A program made the translations under genes and the position numbers. From Cronobacter turicensis z3032 (GTDB lineage: Bacteria > Pseudomonadota > Gammaproteobacteria > Enterobacterales > Enterobacteriaceae): 64,000 bases of DNA. The notes below the pieces were generated by a model that was given only the letters and a program-made list of their open reading frames with translations, was not told where the DNA came from and ran no database searches. The first letter of the stretch is position 1. Each line of letters starts with the position of its first letter. Shown piece after piece: positions 27,979 through 37,218 of this stretch. The stretch is taken from positions 810,074 through 874,073 of the forward strand of contig FN543093.2 in the NCBI GenBank assembly GCA_000027065.2, in the 5' to 3' direction.

Positions 27979-30408
27979 GTGTCGTCTTTACCGGTCGCCG
28001 CCGTTTTACCTGATCTTCTCAACGCCCTGCAGCACGCGCCGCAGGTGCTGCTGTGCGCCCCGACCGGCGCCGGGAAATCGACCTGGCTGCCGCTGGAAAT
28101 CTTAAAATCCGGCGGTCTGGACGGAAAAATCATCATGCTGGAGCCCAGACGGCTCGCGGCGCGTAACGTGGCGCAGCGTCTGGCGGATCTGCTCGGCGAG
28201 CCATGCGGCGAAACCGTGGGCTACCGGATGCGCGCCGAAAGCTGCACCGGCCCGGCCACCCGGCTGGAAGTGGTGACCGAAGGCATTCTGACGCGGCTGT
28301 TGCAGCGCGACCCGGAGCTTTCCGGCGTGTCGCTGGTGATCCTTGATGAATTCCACGAGCGCAGCGTGCAGGCGGATCTCGCCCTGGCGCTGCTGCTCGA
28401 TGTCCAGCAAGGGCTGCGCGAGGATCTCAAACTGCTGATTATGTCTGCGACCCTGGACAACGCGCGCCTGCAGGCGATGCTGCCGCAGGCGCCGACGGTG
28501 GTGTCCGAAGGGCGCAGCTTCCCGGTGGAGCGGCGTTACCAGACGCTCTCTGCGCATCAGCGTTTCGATGAGGCGGTGGCGCAGGCCGTGAGCGGCTTGC
28601 TGCGTGAAGAATCCGGTTCGCTGCTGCTGTTTTTACCGGGCGTCGGCGAGATCCAGCGGGTGCAGACGCAGCTTGCAGAACGCGTGGGGCGCGATGTGCT
28701 GCTGTGTCCGCTCTACGGCGCGCTGCCGCTCGCCGAGCAGCGCAAGGCTATCCTGCCCGCGCCGTCCGGCTTTCGCAAAGTGGTGCTCGCCACCAATATC
28801 GCGGAAACCAGTCTGACCATCGAAGGCATCCGGCTGGTGGTGGACAGCGCCCAGGAGCGCGTGGCGCGCTTTGACGCCCGCACTGGCCTGACGCGGCTTA
28901 TCACGCAGCGCATCAGCCAGGCGTCGATGACCCAGCGCGCCGGTCGCGCCGGACGCCTTGAGCCCGGCATCTGTCTGCATCTTCTTCCGAAAGAGCAGGC
29001 GGAGCGCGCCGCCGCGCAGGCGGAAGCCGAAATTACCCAAAGCGATCTCTCCGGGCTGCTGCTGGAGCTGCTGATGTGGGGATGCCGTGACGTAACGGAT
29101 CTCCAGTGGCTGGATCTGCCGCCCGCGGCGAACCTTGCCGCCGCGCGCGAACTGCTCACCGCGCTGGGCGCGCTGAAAGACGGCCAGTTAACCGCGCGCG
29201 GACGCCAGATGGCGCAGTTCGGCAACGATCCGCGCCTCGCCGCGATGCTGGCCTGCGCAGAAGGCGCTGACGCTCAGGCGACGGCGGCGCGGCTCGCCGC
29301 AATCATGGAAGAGCCGCCGCGCGGGGCGGAGGCGGATTTGCGCAGCGCCTTTTCCCGAAGCCAGAGCAACTGGCAGGCCCGCTGCGCGCAACTGATGAAG
29401 CGGCTTAACGCCCGCGGCGGCACGCCGTCGCTCTCTCTTGCGCCCGCGCTGCTGGCCTGCGCGTTCAGCGACCGTATCGCGCGCCGTCGCGGTCAGGAGG
29501 GGCGCTATCAGCTCGCCAACGGCATGGGCGCGATGCTCAGTCAGGACGACGCGCTGACACGCTATGAGTGGCTTATCGCGCCGCTGCTGCTTCAGGGCAG
29601 CCACAGCGCCGACGCACGCATTTTACAGGCGCTGCCGCTCGACATCGACGCGCTCATTGACGCATGCCCGCATCTGCTGAGCCAGCGCGATTCGCTGGAG
29701 TGGAATGACGAACAGGGCACGCTGCGCGCGCAGCGCCGCTGGCAGGTTGGGCAACTGGTGCTGAAAACCCAGCCGCTCTCAAAGCCTTCCGAAGAGGAGC
29801 TTCACCAGGCGATGCTTAACGGCATTCGCGAAAAAGGGCTTTCTGTTCTTAACTGGACGCCAGAGGCGGAGCAGTTGCGCCTGCGTTTGCAGTGCGCGGC
29901 GCGCTTTCTGCCGGAACATCCGTGGCCGGACGTCAGCGACGAGGCGCTGCTGGCTTCGCTCGATGTCTGGCTGTTACCCGCGCTTCGCGGCGTACATTCG
30001 CTGCGCGCGCTGAAAAACATCAATCTCGCCCAGGCGCTGCTGCATTTACTCGACTGGACGCAGCGGCAACGGCTGGATAGTGCGCTGCCGGAGCATTACA
30101 CTGTGCCGACCGGCAGCCGGATAGCGATTCGCTATCATGAGGAAAACCCACCGGCGCTGGCCGTGCGCATTCAGGAGATGTTCGGTGAGGCCGACACGCC
30201 GGTTATCGCCGAAGGCCGGGTGCCGCTCACCCTTGAACTGCTTTCGCCCGCCCAGCGACCGCTACAGATCACGCGCGATCTCAGCGCGTTCTGGCGCGGC
30301 GCCTGGAAAGAGGTGCAGAAAGAGATGAAAGGGCGCTACCCGAAACATGTCTGGCCGGACGATCCGGCGAATGCGCTGCCGACCCGGCGCACCAAAAAGT
30401 ATCAGTAA
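27979..30408 (+). CDS. hrpB: ATP-dependent RNA helicase HrpB
   Basis: A DEAH-box helicase of 809 residues, exactly the E. coli length. Motif I is PTGAGKST, motif II is DEFH within VILDEFHERS, motif III is SAT, and motif VI is QRAGRAGR. The C-terminal HrpB-specific region follows. The cellular role is unclear. The start is GTG at 27979 with GGAG six bases upstream. An ATG 19 codons earlier would precede the likely promoter start. Confidence 0.96.
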   Translation: MSSLPVAAVLPDLLNALQHAPQVLLCAPTGAGKSTWLPLEILKSGGLDGKIIMLEPRRLAARNVAQRLADLLGEPCGETVGYRMRAESCTGPATRLEVVTEGILTRLLQRDPELSGVSLVILDEFHERSVQADLALALLLDVQQGLREDLKLLIMSATLDNARLQAMLPQAPTVVSEGRSFPVERRYQTLSAHQRFDEAVAQAVSGLLREESGSLLLFLPGVGEIQRVQTQLAERVGRDVLLCPLYGALPLAEQRKAILPAPSGFRKVVLATNIAETSLTIEGIRLVVDSAQERVARFDARTGLTRLITQRISQASMTQRAGRAGRLEPGICLHLLPKEQAERAAAQAEAEITQSDLSGLLLELLMWGCRDVTDLQWLDLPPAANLAAARELLTALGALKDGQLTARGRQMAQFGNDPRLAAMLACAEGADAQATAARLAAIMEEPPRGAEADLRSAFSRSQSNWQARCAQLMKRLNARGGTPSLSLAPALLACAFSDRIARRRGQEGRYQLANGMGAMLSQDDALTRYEWLIAPLLLQGSHSADARILQALPLDIDALIDACPHLLSQRDSLEWNDEQGTLRAQRRWQVGQLVLKTQPLSKPSEEELHQAMLNGIREKGLSVLNWTPEAEQLRLRLQCAARFLPEHPWPDVSDEALLASLDVWLLPALRGVHSLRALKNINLAQALLHLLDWTQRQRLDSALPEHYTVPTGSRIAIRYHEENPPALAVRIQEMFGEADTPVIAEGRVPLTLELLSPAQRPLQITRDLSAFWRGAWKEVQKEMKGRYPKHVWPDDPANALPTRRTKKYQ

Positions 30409-30511
30409 CGACGGCCTTGCCGTCGTGATGATTTGAGAGCTTTCTTCTTCCGCCTGCGGGCGGAAGAGCCAAGAATCTGGCCTTTGCGCCTGTACGTTGT
30501 GGAGAAAAAGC

Positions 30512-33031
30512 ATGGCGGGGAATGACCGCGAACCTATCGGACGCAAAGGACGACCGACGCGTCCGACTAAACAGAAGGTAAGCCGTCGTCGTCTCAGGGA
30601 AGAGGATTATGACGATGAGTATGAAGACGATGATGAGGAGCCGATGCCGCGTAAAGTAAAAGGCAAAAAAGGCAAGGGCGGCAAACGCCGCTGGCTGTGG
30701 CTTCTGTTAAAGCTGTTTGTGATTTTTGTGGTGCTGCTGGTTATTTACGGCGTCTATCTCGATCAAAAAATCCGCAGCCGTATCGATGGCAAAGTCTGGC
30801 AACTGCCGGCGGCGGTCTATGGGCGCATGGTTAACCTTGAGCCGGATATGACCATCAGCAAGCAGGAGATGGTGAAGCTGCTGGAGGCGACGCAGTATCG
30901 TCAGGTGACGAAAATGACGCGCCCTGGCGAATTTACCGTCCAGGCGAACAGCATCGAGATGATTCGCCGTCCGTTCGATTTCCCGGACAGCAAAGAGGGG
31001 CAGATCCGCGCGCGCCTGGAGTTTGATGGCGACCATCTGGCCTCTATCGAGAACATGGACAGCAACCGTAACTTCGGTTTCTTCCGCCTCGATCCGCGGC
31101 TGATTACGATGCTGTCATCGCCCAACGGCGAGCAGCGCCTGTTTGTGCCGCGCTCCGGCTTTCCGGATCTGCTGGTCGATACGCTGGTCGCGACGGAAGA
31201 CCGCCACTTCTATGAGCATGACGGCATCAGCGTCTGGTCGATTGGTCGCGCGGTGCTGGCGAACCTGACGGCGGGCCGCGCGGTGCAGGGCGGCAGTACG
31301 CTGACGCAGCAGCTGGTGAAAAACCTGTTCCTGACCAACAAGCGCACCCTGTGGCGTAAAGCCAACGAAGCGTACATGGCGCTTATCATGGACGCGCGTT
31401 ATGACAAAGATCGTATCCTTGAGCTGTACCTGAACGAGGTGTATCTCGGTCAGAGCGGCGACGATCAGATCCGCGGTTTCCCGCTGGCGAGCCTCTACTA
31501 CTTCGGCCGTCCGGTGGAAGAGCTTAGCCTCGATCAGCAGGCGCTGCTGGTGGGCATGGTGAAGGGCGCGTCGCTCTATAACCCATGGCGTAACCCGAAA
31601 CTGGCGCTGGAGCGTCGTAACCTGGTGCTGCGCCTGCTCCAGGAGCAAAAGGTCATCGACCAGGAGCTCTACGACATGCTGAGCGCCCGTCCGCTCGGGG
31701 TGCAGCCGCGCGGCGGCGTAATCTCCCCGCAGCCGGCGTTTATGCAGATGGTGCGTCAGGAGTTGCAGGCGAAGCTTGGCGACAAAGTGAAAGATCTCTC
31801 CGGCGTGAAGATTTTCACCACGTTTGACTCGGTCGCGCAGGATGCGGCGGAGAAAGCGGCGGTGGAAGGTATTCCGGCGCTGATTAAACAGCGCAAGCTG
31901 AAGGATCTGGAAACCGCGATGGTGGTGGTGGACCGCTTCACCGGCGAAGTCCGTGCGATGGTCGGCGGCGCGAATCCGCAGTTCGCGGGCTATAACCGCG
32001 CCATGCAGGCGCGCCGTTCGATTGGCTCGCTCGCCAAACCGGCGACCTACCTGACCGCGCTTAGCCAGCCGAACACGTACCGTCTCAACACCTGGATCGC
32101 CGATGCGCCGATCGCCCTGCGCCAGCCGAACGGGCAGGTGTGGTCGCCGCAGAACGACGATCACCGCTACAGCGGCCAGGTGATGCTGGTGGATGCGCTG
32201 ACGCGCTCCATGAACGTGCCGACCGTCAACCTCGGTATGGCGCTGGGGCTGCCCGCCGTGACCGAGACCTGGAAAAAACTCGGCGCGCCGGAAAATCAGC
32301 TGCATCCGGTTCCGGCTATGCTGCTCGGTGCGCTGAACCTGACGCCGGTTGAAGTGGCGCAGGCGTTCCAGACCATCGCGAGCGGCGGCAACCGCGCCCA
32401 GCTCTCCGTGCTGCGTTCGGTAATCGCCGAAGATGGCAGCGTGCTGTATCAGAGCTTCCCGCAGTCGGAGCGCGCCGTACCGGCGCAGGCCGCCTACCTG
32501 ACGCTCTGGACGATGCAGCAGGTCGTGCAGCGCGGCACCGGCCATGCGCTGGCGGTGAAATTCCCGAAACTGCATCTCGCCGGGAAAACGGGGACCACCA
32601 ACAACAACGTCGACACCTGGTTTGCCGGTATCGACGGGCGTGAAGTGGTGATCACCTGGGTGGGGCGCGACAATAACCAGCCGACCAAACTCTACGGGGC
32701 CAGCGGCGCGATGGCGATTTACCAGCGCTATCTGACCAATCAGTCGCCGATCCCGCTGGATCTGACGCCGCCTGAAGATATCGTCGACATGGGCGTTGAT
32801 GATATGGGCAATTTCCTATGCGGCGGCGGTGGTATGCGTACGCTGCCAGTCTGGACCAGCGATCCGAATGCGCTCTGCCAGCAGAGCCAGCCGGTCGCGC
32901 CGTCGGGCAATCCGTTCGATCAGTCTGCGCCGCAGCAGCCGCAACAGCAGCAGCCTCAACAGGCGCCGCAGCAGGAAGAGAAGAGCGACGGCGTCGCGGG
33001 CTGGATTAAAGATATGTTCGGCAGCAACTGA
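30512..33031 (+). CDS. mrcB: Penicillin-binding protein 1B, bifunctional
   Basis: An inner-membrane peptidoglycan glycosyltransferase/transpeptidase of 839 residues (E. coli 844). An acidic and basic cytoplasmic tail is followed by one membrane segment at about 57-80 and a UB2H domain. The glycosyltransferase has its catalytic Glu in [11 protein letters not shown] and [13 protein letters not shown]. The transpeptidase has its active Ser in SIGSLAKP plus SMNVPT and KTGTTNN motifs. The end is Pro/Gln-rich. The ATG at 30512 has GGAG seven bases upstream and gives the known [13 protein letters not shown] start. Confidence 0.97.
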   Translation: MAGNDREPIGRKGRPTRPTKQKVSRRRLREEDYDDEYEDDDEEPMPRKVKGKKGKGGKRRWLWLLLKLFVIFVVLLVIYGVYLDQKIRSRIDGKVWQLPAAVYGRMVNLEPDMTISKQEMVKLLEATQYRQVTKMTRPGEFTVQANSIEMIRRPFDFPDSKEGQIRARLEFDGDHLASIENMDSNRNFGFFRLDPRLITMLSSPNGEQRLFVPRSGFPDLLVDTLVATEDRHFYEHDGISVWSIGRAVLANLTAGRAVQGGSTLTQQLVKNLFLTNKRTLWRKANEAYMALIMDARYDKDRILELYLNEVYLGQSGDDQIRGFPLASLYYFGRPVEELSLDQQALLVGMVKGASLYNPWRNPKLALERRNLVLRLLQEQKVIDQELYDMLSARPLGVQPRGGVISPQPAFMQMVRQELQAKLGDKVKDLSGVKIFTTFDSVAQDAAEKAAVEGIPALIKQRKLKDLETAMVVVDRFTGEVRAMVGGANPQFAGYNRAMQARRSIGSLAKPATYLTALSQPNTYRLNTWIADAPIALRQPNGQVWSPQNDDHRYSGQVMLVDALTRSMNVPTVNLGMALGLPAVTETWKKLGAPENQLHPVPAMLLGALNLTPVEVAQAFQTIASGGNRAQLSVLRSVIAEDGSVLYQSFPQSERAVPAQAAYLTLWTMQQVVQRGTGHALAVKFPKLHLAGKTGTTNNNVDTWFAGIDGREVVITWVGRDNNQPTKLYGASGAMAIYQRYLTNQSPIPLDLTPPEDIVDMGVDDMGNFLCGGGGMRTLPVWTSDPNALCQQSQPVAPSGNPFDQSAPQQPQQQQPQQAPQQEEKSDGVAGWIKDMFGSN

Positions 33032-33050
33032 CGTCCCCTTCGGTAACACA

Positions 33051-33100
33051 GGGCTTAGCGCCTCTCCGGCTTCGGCGGGAGCAGGGCTAAGCCCTTTTTT
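33051..33100 (+). terminator. Terminator after mrcB
   Basis: GGGCTTA (33051-33057) pairs with TAAGCCC (33088-33094), followed by six T. A smaller inner hairpin fills the loop. It lies 20 bases after the mrcB stop. Confidence 0.8.
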
Positions 33101-33248
33101 ATTGTCACGGGTCTTTAAAGTGCCGGTAACGTTTCGATAGCCGCTGATTAACCAGATAATTTCCTCTGGTGATTAATTGGGCCATTGGCCGCCCGCGCTG
33201 CGCCAGGCGCTTGCTATATAAACAACCTTTCGCATATCATCTCGGGCG

Positions 33249-33280
33249 CATAATAATAATTCTCGTTTACGTTATCATTT
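33249..33280. promoter_or_regulatory. Fur box and promoter region of fhuACDB
   Basis: The bases from 33249 match the 19-bp Fur consensus at about 12 of 19 positions (CATAATAATAATTCTCG), followed by TTTACGTTATCATTTG. The stretch is nearly the same as I remember for E. coli fhuA. Iron-loaded Fur should repress the operon here. Confidence 0.75.
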
Positions 33281-33305
33281 GTCACTATCACTCAGAGAAA
33301 TTAGC

Positions 33306-35477
33306 ATGGCGCGTTCTACTCACACTCAGATCAATACCAGGATTTGCAGACTGGCGGTTGTTGTTGCTACGGCGTGCGGCGGTTTTACCGCCTCCGCGTT
33401 AGCCGCCGACGGCCAGAAAGAGGAAACCATCACCGTTTCCGCTGCTGCTGCGCAGGAGAGCGCCTGGGGCCCGGCCCCGACCATTGCGGCAAAACGTTCC
33501 GCGACCGCCACCAAAACCGATACGCCGATTGAAAAAACGCCGCAGTCCGTGTCCGTCGTGACGCGCGAAGAGATGGACATGCGTCAGTCTCAGTCGGTGA
33601 AAGAAGCGCTGGGCTATACGCCGGGCGTGGTTGTCAGCAACCGTGGCGCCTCTACCACTTATGACTTTGTCAGCATTCGCGGGTTTACGTCCGTGGGCTT
33701 AAGCCAGAACAATTATCTGGATGGGCTGAAACTGCAGGGCAACTTTTACAACGATGCGGTTATCGACCCTTACATGCTGGAACGCGTGGAGCTGATGCGC
33801 GGCCCGACGTCCGTACTTTATGGTAAGAGCAATCCCGGCGGCATTATCGCGATGGTCAGCAAGCGTCCGACCACCGAACCGCTGCATGAAGTCCAGTTCA
33901 AAATGGGCACGGATAATCTTTACCAGACCGGTTTTGACTTCAGCGACTCTCTGGACGATAACGGCGAGTTTTCTTACCGCCTGACCGGCGTGGCGCGCTC
34001 AAACGATCAGCAGCAGGTTAACGCTAAACAGAAACGCTACGCGATTGCGCCGTCGTTTACCTGGCGTCCTGATGAAAACACGAATTTCACGTTCCTTTCT
34101 TATTTCCAGAACGAACCGCAAACCGGCTACTACGGCTGGCTGCCGAAAGAGGGAACGGTCGAACCGTTACCGAACGGCAAACGTATCGGCAGCGATTTTA
34201 ACGAAGGCGCGTCTAATAACTCCTATTCCCGCAACCAGAAAATGGTGGGGTATAGCTTCGAGCACGCTTTCGACGATACCTTTACCGTGCGCCAGAATCT
34301 GCGTTTTGCAGAGATGAAAACGGCGCAGCAGAGCGTCTACGGCACGGGTATTCAGGCAGATGGCCATACGCTGAACCGCGGCACCGTCGTTGATAACGAG
34401 CGTCTGCAGAACTTCAGCGTCGATACCCAGCTACAAAGCAAATTCGCGACCAGCGCCCTGGATCACACGCTGCTGACCGGTGTCGATTTCATGCGTATGC
34501 GCAACGACATCAATGCCGCGTTTGGCTCAGCGCCAGCCATCGATCTTTACGGCTCTTACACGCCGGAAGACTTTGATTTTGGTAATGCCGAGCCATATCA
34601 GCTTAACGAAACGAAACAGACCGGTATTTACGTTCAGGATCAGGCTGAATGGGATAAATGGGTGTTTACGCTCGGCGGCCGCTATGACTGGTCTCAACAA
34701 GGGACGACCGTACGGGCTGATGGTGGTTCTATTGAGCGCAACGACCACCAGTTTACCTGGCGCGGCGGCGTGAACTACCTGTTCGACAACGGTATTTCTC
34801 CGTACGTTAGCTACAGCCAGTCTTTCGAGCCGAACGCTTTTGATCTCTACAGCACGCCGCGCATGGCTTTTGCGCCGTCTAAAGGCGAGCAGTATGAAGC
34901 GGGCGTGAAATATGTGCCGAAAGATATGCCGATCGTGATTACCGGCGCGGTGTATCAGCTGACCAAAACCAACACGCTGACTACCGATCCTAATGACGCA
35001 ACCTTACAGGTGCCATCGGGTGAAGTGCGCTCGCGCGGTGTCGAGCTGGAAGCCAAAGCCGCAGTTAATGCGAACATCAACGTGACGGCGTCTTACACCT
35101 ATATTGATGCGGAATACACCAAAGACACCAATCTCAAAGGCAATCACGTTGAGCAGGTGCCGCGCAATATGGGCTCGCTGTGGGGCGATTACACGTTTAA
35201 TAATGGACCGCTCTCCGGGCTGACGATTGGCACCGGCGGTCGCTTTATCGGCTCCAGCTACGGCGATCCGGCGAATACCTTTAAAGTCGGTAGCGCCGCG
35301 GTCATGGACGCTGTGGTCAAATATGACCTCGCGCGAGTGGGCCTGCCAGGCTCAAGCGTTGCGGTAAACGTTAATAACCTCCTTGACCGTGAATATGTCT
35401 CTAGCTGCTTCCAGACCTATGGTTGTTTCTGGGGCGCGGAACGTCAGGTTACGGCGACCGCAACATTCCGCTTCTGA
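33306..35477 (+). CDS. fhuA: TonB-dependent ferrichrome outer-membrane receptor FhuA
   Basis: A 723-residue barrel that imports ferrichrome-type siderophores with TonB energy and is a phage receptor in E. coli. A signal peptide (to about residue 34, ASALAA) precedes the TonB box ETITVSA, then the plug domain (PQSVSVVTREEMDM; GPTSVLYGKSNPGG) and a 22-strand barrel ending in Phe (ATATFRF). It is about 24 residues shorter than E. coli FhuA. Part of the gap falls in extracellular loop 4 (TAQQSVYGTGIQADGHTLN), where the E. coli loop and its disulfide are missing. The start at 33306 gives MARSTHTQ. Confidence 0.95.
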   Translation: MARSTHTQINTRICRLAVVVATACGGFTASALAADGQKEETITVSAAAAQESAWGPAPTIAAKRSATATKTDTPIEKTPQSVSVVTREEMDMRQSQSVKEALGYTPGVVVSNRGASTTYDFVSIRGFTSVGLSQNNYLDGLKLQGNFYNDAVIDPYMLERVELMRGPTSVLYGKSNPGGIIAMVSKRPTTEPLHEVQFKMGTDNLYQTGFDFSDSLDDNGEFSYRLTGVARSNDQQQVNAKQKRYAIAPSFTWRPDENTNFTFLSYFQNEPQTGYYGWLPKEGTVEPLPNGKRIGSDFNEGASNNSYSRNQKMVGYSFEHAFDDTFTVRQNLRFAEMKTAQQSVYGTGIQADGHTLNRGTVVDNERLQNFSVDTQLQSKFATSALDHTLLTGVDFMRMRNDINAAFGSAPAIDLYGSYTPEDFDFGNAEPYQLNETKQTGIYVQDQAEWDKWVFTLGGRYDWSQQGTTVRADGGSIERNDHQFTWRGGVNYLFDNGISPYVSYSQSFEPNAFDLYSTPRMAFAPSKGEQYEAGVKYVPKDMPIVITGAVYQLTKTNTLTTDPNDATLQVPSGEVRSRGVELEAKAAVNANINVTASYTYIDAEYTKDTNLKGNHVEQVPRNMGSLWGDYTFNNGPLSGLTIGTGGRFIGSSYGDPANTFKVGSAAVMDAVVKYDLARVGLPGSSVAVNVNNLLDREYVSSCFQTYGCFWGAERQVTATATFRF

Positions 35478-35486
35478 TCCGTCTTC

Positions 35487-35508
35487 GGGCACGCTCCGGC
35501 GTGCCCTT
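35487..35508 (+). terminator. Hairpin between fhuA and fhuC
   Basis: GGGCACGC (35487-35494), TCCG loop, GCGTGCCC (35499-35506), then only TT. It is too poor in T for full termination. It may protect the fhuA message and reduce downstream expression, giving more receptor than transporter. Confidence 0.55.
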
Positions 35509-35524
35509 CAACAAGTTGGCTACC

Positions 35525-36322
35525 ATGCAGGACAAAATTTCCTCGCCCGATGCTGGTTTTTCGTTAAAAGATCTCACTTTCCGTGTGCCCGGACGCACGC
35601 TGCTGCACCCCTTATCGCTCACCTTTCCGGCGGGCAAAGTCACCGGTCTCATCGGCCATAACGGCTCCGGCAAATCCACGCTACTGAAAATGCTGGGGCG
35701 TCACCAGAAACCCTCCGGGGGTGACATTCTGCTTAACGGTGAGCCGCTCGCGGACTGGAACAGCAAAGCGTTCGCGCGTGAAGTCGCGTATCTGCCGCAG
35801 CAACTGCCTGCCGCTGAAGGCATGACGGTGCGTGAACTGGTGGCGATTGGCCGCTACCCGTGGCACGGCGCGCTCGGGCGTTTCGGGGCGGAAGATCGCG
35901 AACGGGTGGAGGAAGCGATTAGTCTGGTAGGGCTTAAACCGCTTGCGCACCGGCTGGTGGACAGCCTTTCCGGCGGTGAGCGCCAGCGCGCCTGGATAGC
36001 CATGCTGGTAGCGCAGAACAGCCGCTGCCTGCTGCTCGACGAGCCGACCTCGGCGCTGGATATCGCCCATCAGGTTGACGTGCTGGCGCTGATCCACCGC
36101 TTAAGCCAGCAGCGCGGGTTAACGGTGATCGCGGTGCTGCACGACATCAACATGGCGGCGCGTTACTGCGACCATCTGGTGGCGCTGCGCGGCGGGGAGA
36201 TGATAGCTCAGGGCAGCCCGCTTGAACTTATGAACGGCGAAACGCTGCAACAGATTTATGGCATTCCGATGGGCATTCTGCCGCATCCGGCGGGCCTGGC
36301 ACCCGTGAGCTTTGTCTGCTGA
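35525..36322 (+). CDS. fhuC: Ferric hydroxamate ABC transporter ATPase FhuC
   Basis: 265 residues. Walker A is GHNGSGKST, the signature is LSGGERQRAW, Walker B is CLLLDEPTSALD, and the H-loop is VLHDINMAARYCDHL. It powers the FhuB permease. The ATG at 35525 matches the family; the open frame upstream overlaps fhuA. The stop TGA shares its A with the fhuD ATG. Confidence 0.96.
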   Translation: MQDKISSPDAGFSLKDLTFRVPGRTLLHPLSLTFPAGKVTGLIGHNGSGKSTLLKMLGRHQKPSGGDILLNGEPLADWNSKAFAREVAYLPQQLPAAEGMTVRELVAIGRYPWHGALGRFGAEDRERVEEAISLVGLKPLAHRLVDSLSGGERQRAWIAMLVAQNSRCLLLDEPTSALDIAHQVDVLALIHRLSQQRGLTVIAVLHDINMAARYCDHLVALRGGEMIAQGSPLELMNGETLQQIYGIPMGILPHPAGLAPVSFVC

Positions 36323-37218
36323 TGCGCGATATTCTCTCTACGCCTTTCAGCCGTCGGCGTCTGATGACGGCGATGGCCCTCTCGCCGCTGATGTGGCACA
36401 TGGCGAAAGCCCGTGCGGCATCGGTGGATCTCAAACGTATCGTGGCGCTCGAATGGCTGCCCGTCGAACAGCTTATCGCGCTCGGCGTGGTGCCTTTCGC
36501 GGTCGCGGATGTGCCGAACTATCGCCTGTGGGTTGACTACCCGCCGCTACCGGATTCCGTCATCGACGTCGGGCTGCGTACCGAGCCGAATCTGGAGTTG
36601 CTTACCCAGCTTCAGCCGTCGCTGATGATCTGGTCGGCCGGTTATGGCCCGGCGGAGGCGCAGCTTAAGCGTATCGCGCCTGGTATGGGCGTGACGTTTA
36701 CCGACGGCAAAGCGCCGCTTGCCATGGCGCGCCAGTCGCTCGTGGCGCTGGCCGCACGGCTGGGGCTGGAGAGCGCGGCGCAGGCTCACCTTGATGAGTT
36801 TGAACGGTTCCTGGCGCAGATGAAGCTGCGCTTTGCGGGCCGCGGTCAGCGTCCGCTGCTGATGATGTCGTTACTGGACTCACGCCACGCGCTGACGCTC
36901 GGCACGAACAGCCTGTTCCAGCCGGTGCTGGATGCGGTAAATATTCCCAACGCCTGGCAGGATAAGACCAATTTCTGGGGCAGCGCGATTGTCGGCATCG
37001 AACGCCTCGCGCAGTTCCGCGACGCTGACGTCATCTGCTTTGAGCATGGCGATGATCAGGCGATGCGCCAGCTTGCCGCCACGCCGCTCTGGCAGGCGAT
37101 GCCGTTTGTGCGTGAGGACCGGTTTCAGCGCGTGCCCGCCGTCTGGTTTTACGGCGCGACGCTTTCGGCGATGCGCTTTGGCCGCGTGCTGGATAACGCG
37201 CTGGGAGGCCGGGCATGA
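36322..37218 (+). CDS. fhuD: Ferric hydroxamate periplasmic binding protein FhuD
   Basis: 298 residues with a twin-arginine start (SRRRLMTAMALSPLMWHMAKARA), so probably Tat-exported, as is known for E. coli FhuD. The mature part is a helical-backbone binding protein (RIVALEWLPVEQLIALGVVP; FWGSAIVGIERLAQF). It delivers ferrichrome and similar siderophores to FhuB. The ATG overlaps the fhuC stop by one base, and the stop overlaps fhuB by four. Confidence 0.96.
   Translation: MRDILSTPFSRRRLMTAMALSPLMWHMAKARAASVDLKRIVALEWLPVEQLIALGVVPFAVADVPNYRLWVDYPPLPDSVIDVGLRTEPNLELLTQLQPSLMIWSAGYGPAEAQLKRIAPGMGVTFTDGKAPLAMARQSLVALAARLGLESAAQAHLDEFERFLAQMKLRFAGRGQRPLLMMSLLDSRHALTLGTNSLFQPVLDAVNIPNAWQDKTNFWGSAIVGIERLAQFRDADVICFEHGDDQAMRQLAATPLWQAMPFVREDRFQRVPAVWFYGATLSAMRFGRVLDNALGGRA

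Noticed and set aside
31115..32575. A 486-residue open frame antisense to mrcB
   Set aside because: Composition is His/Arg/Gln-rich with no hydrophobic core; mrcB on the other strand is fully supported.
35487..35508. Full operon-ending terminator after fhuA
   Set aside because: The hairpin is strong but followed by only two T, and fhuC-fhuD-fhuB overlap or follow closely, so it is listed as a partial or protective hairpin only.
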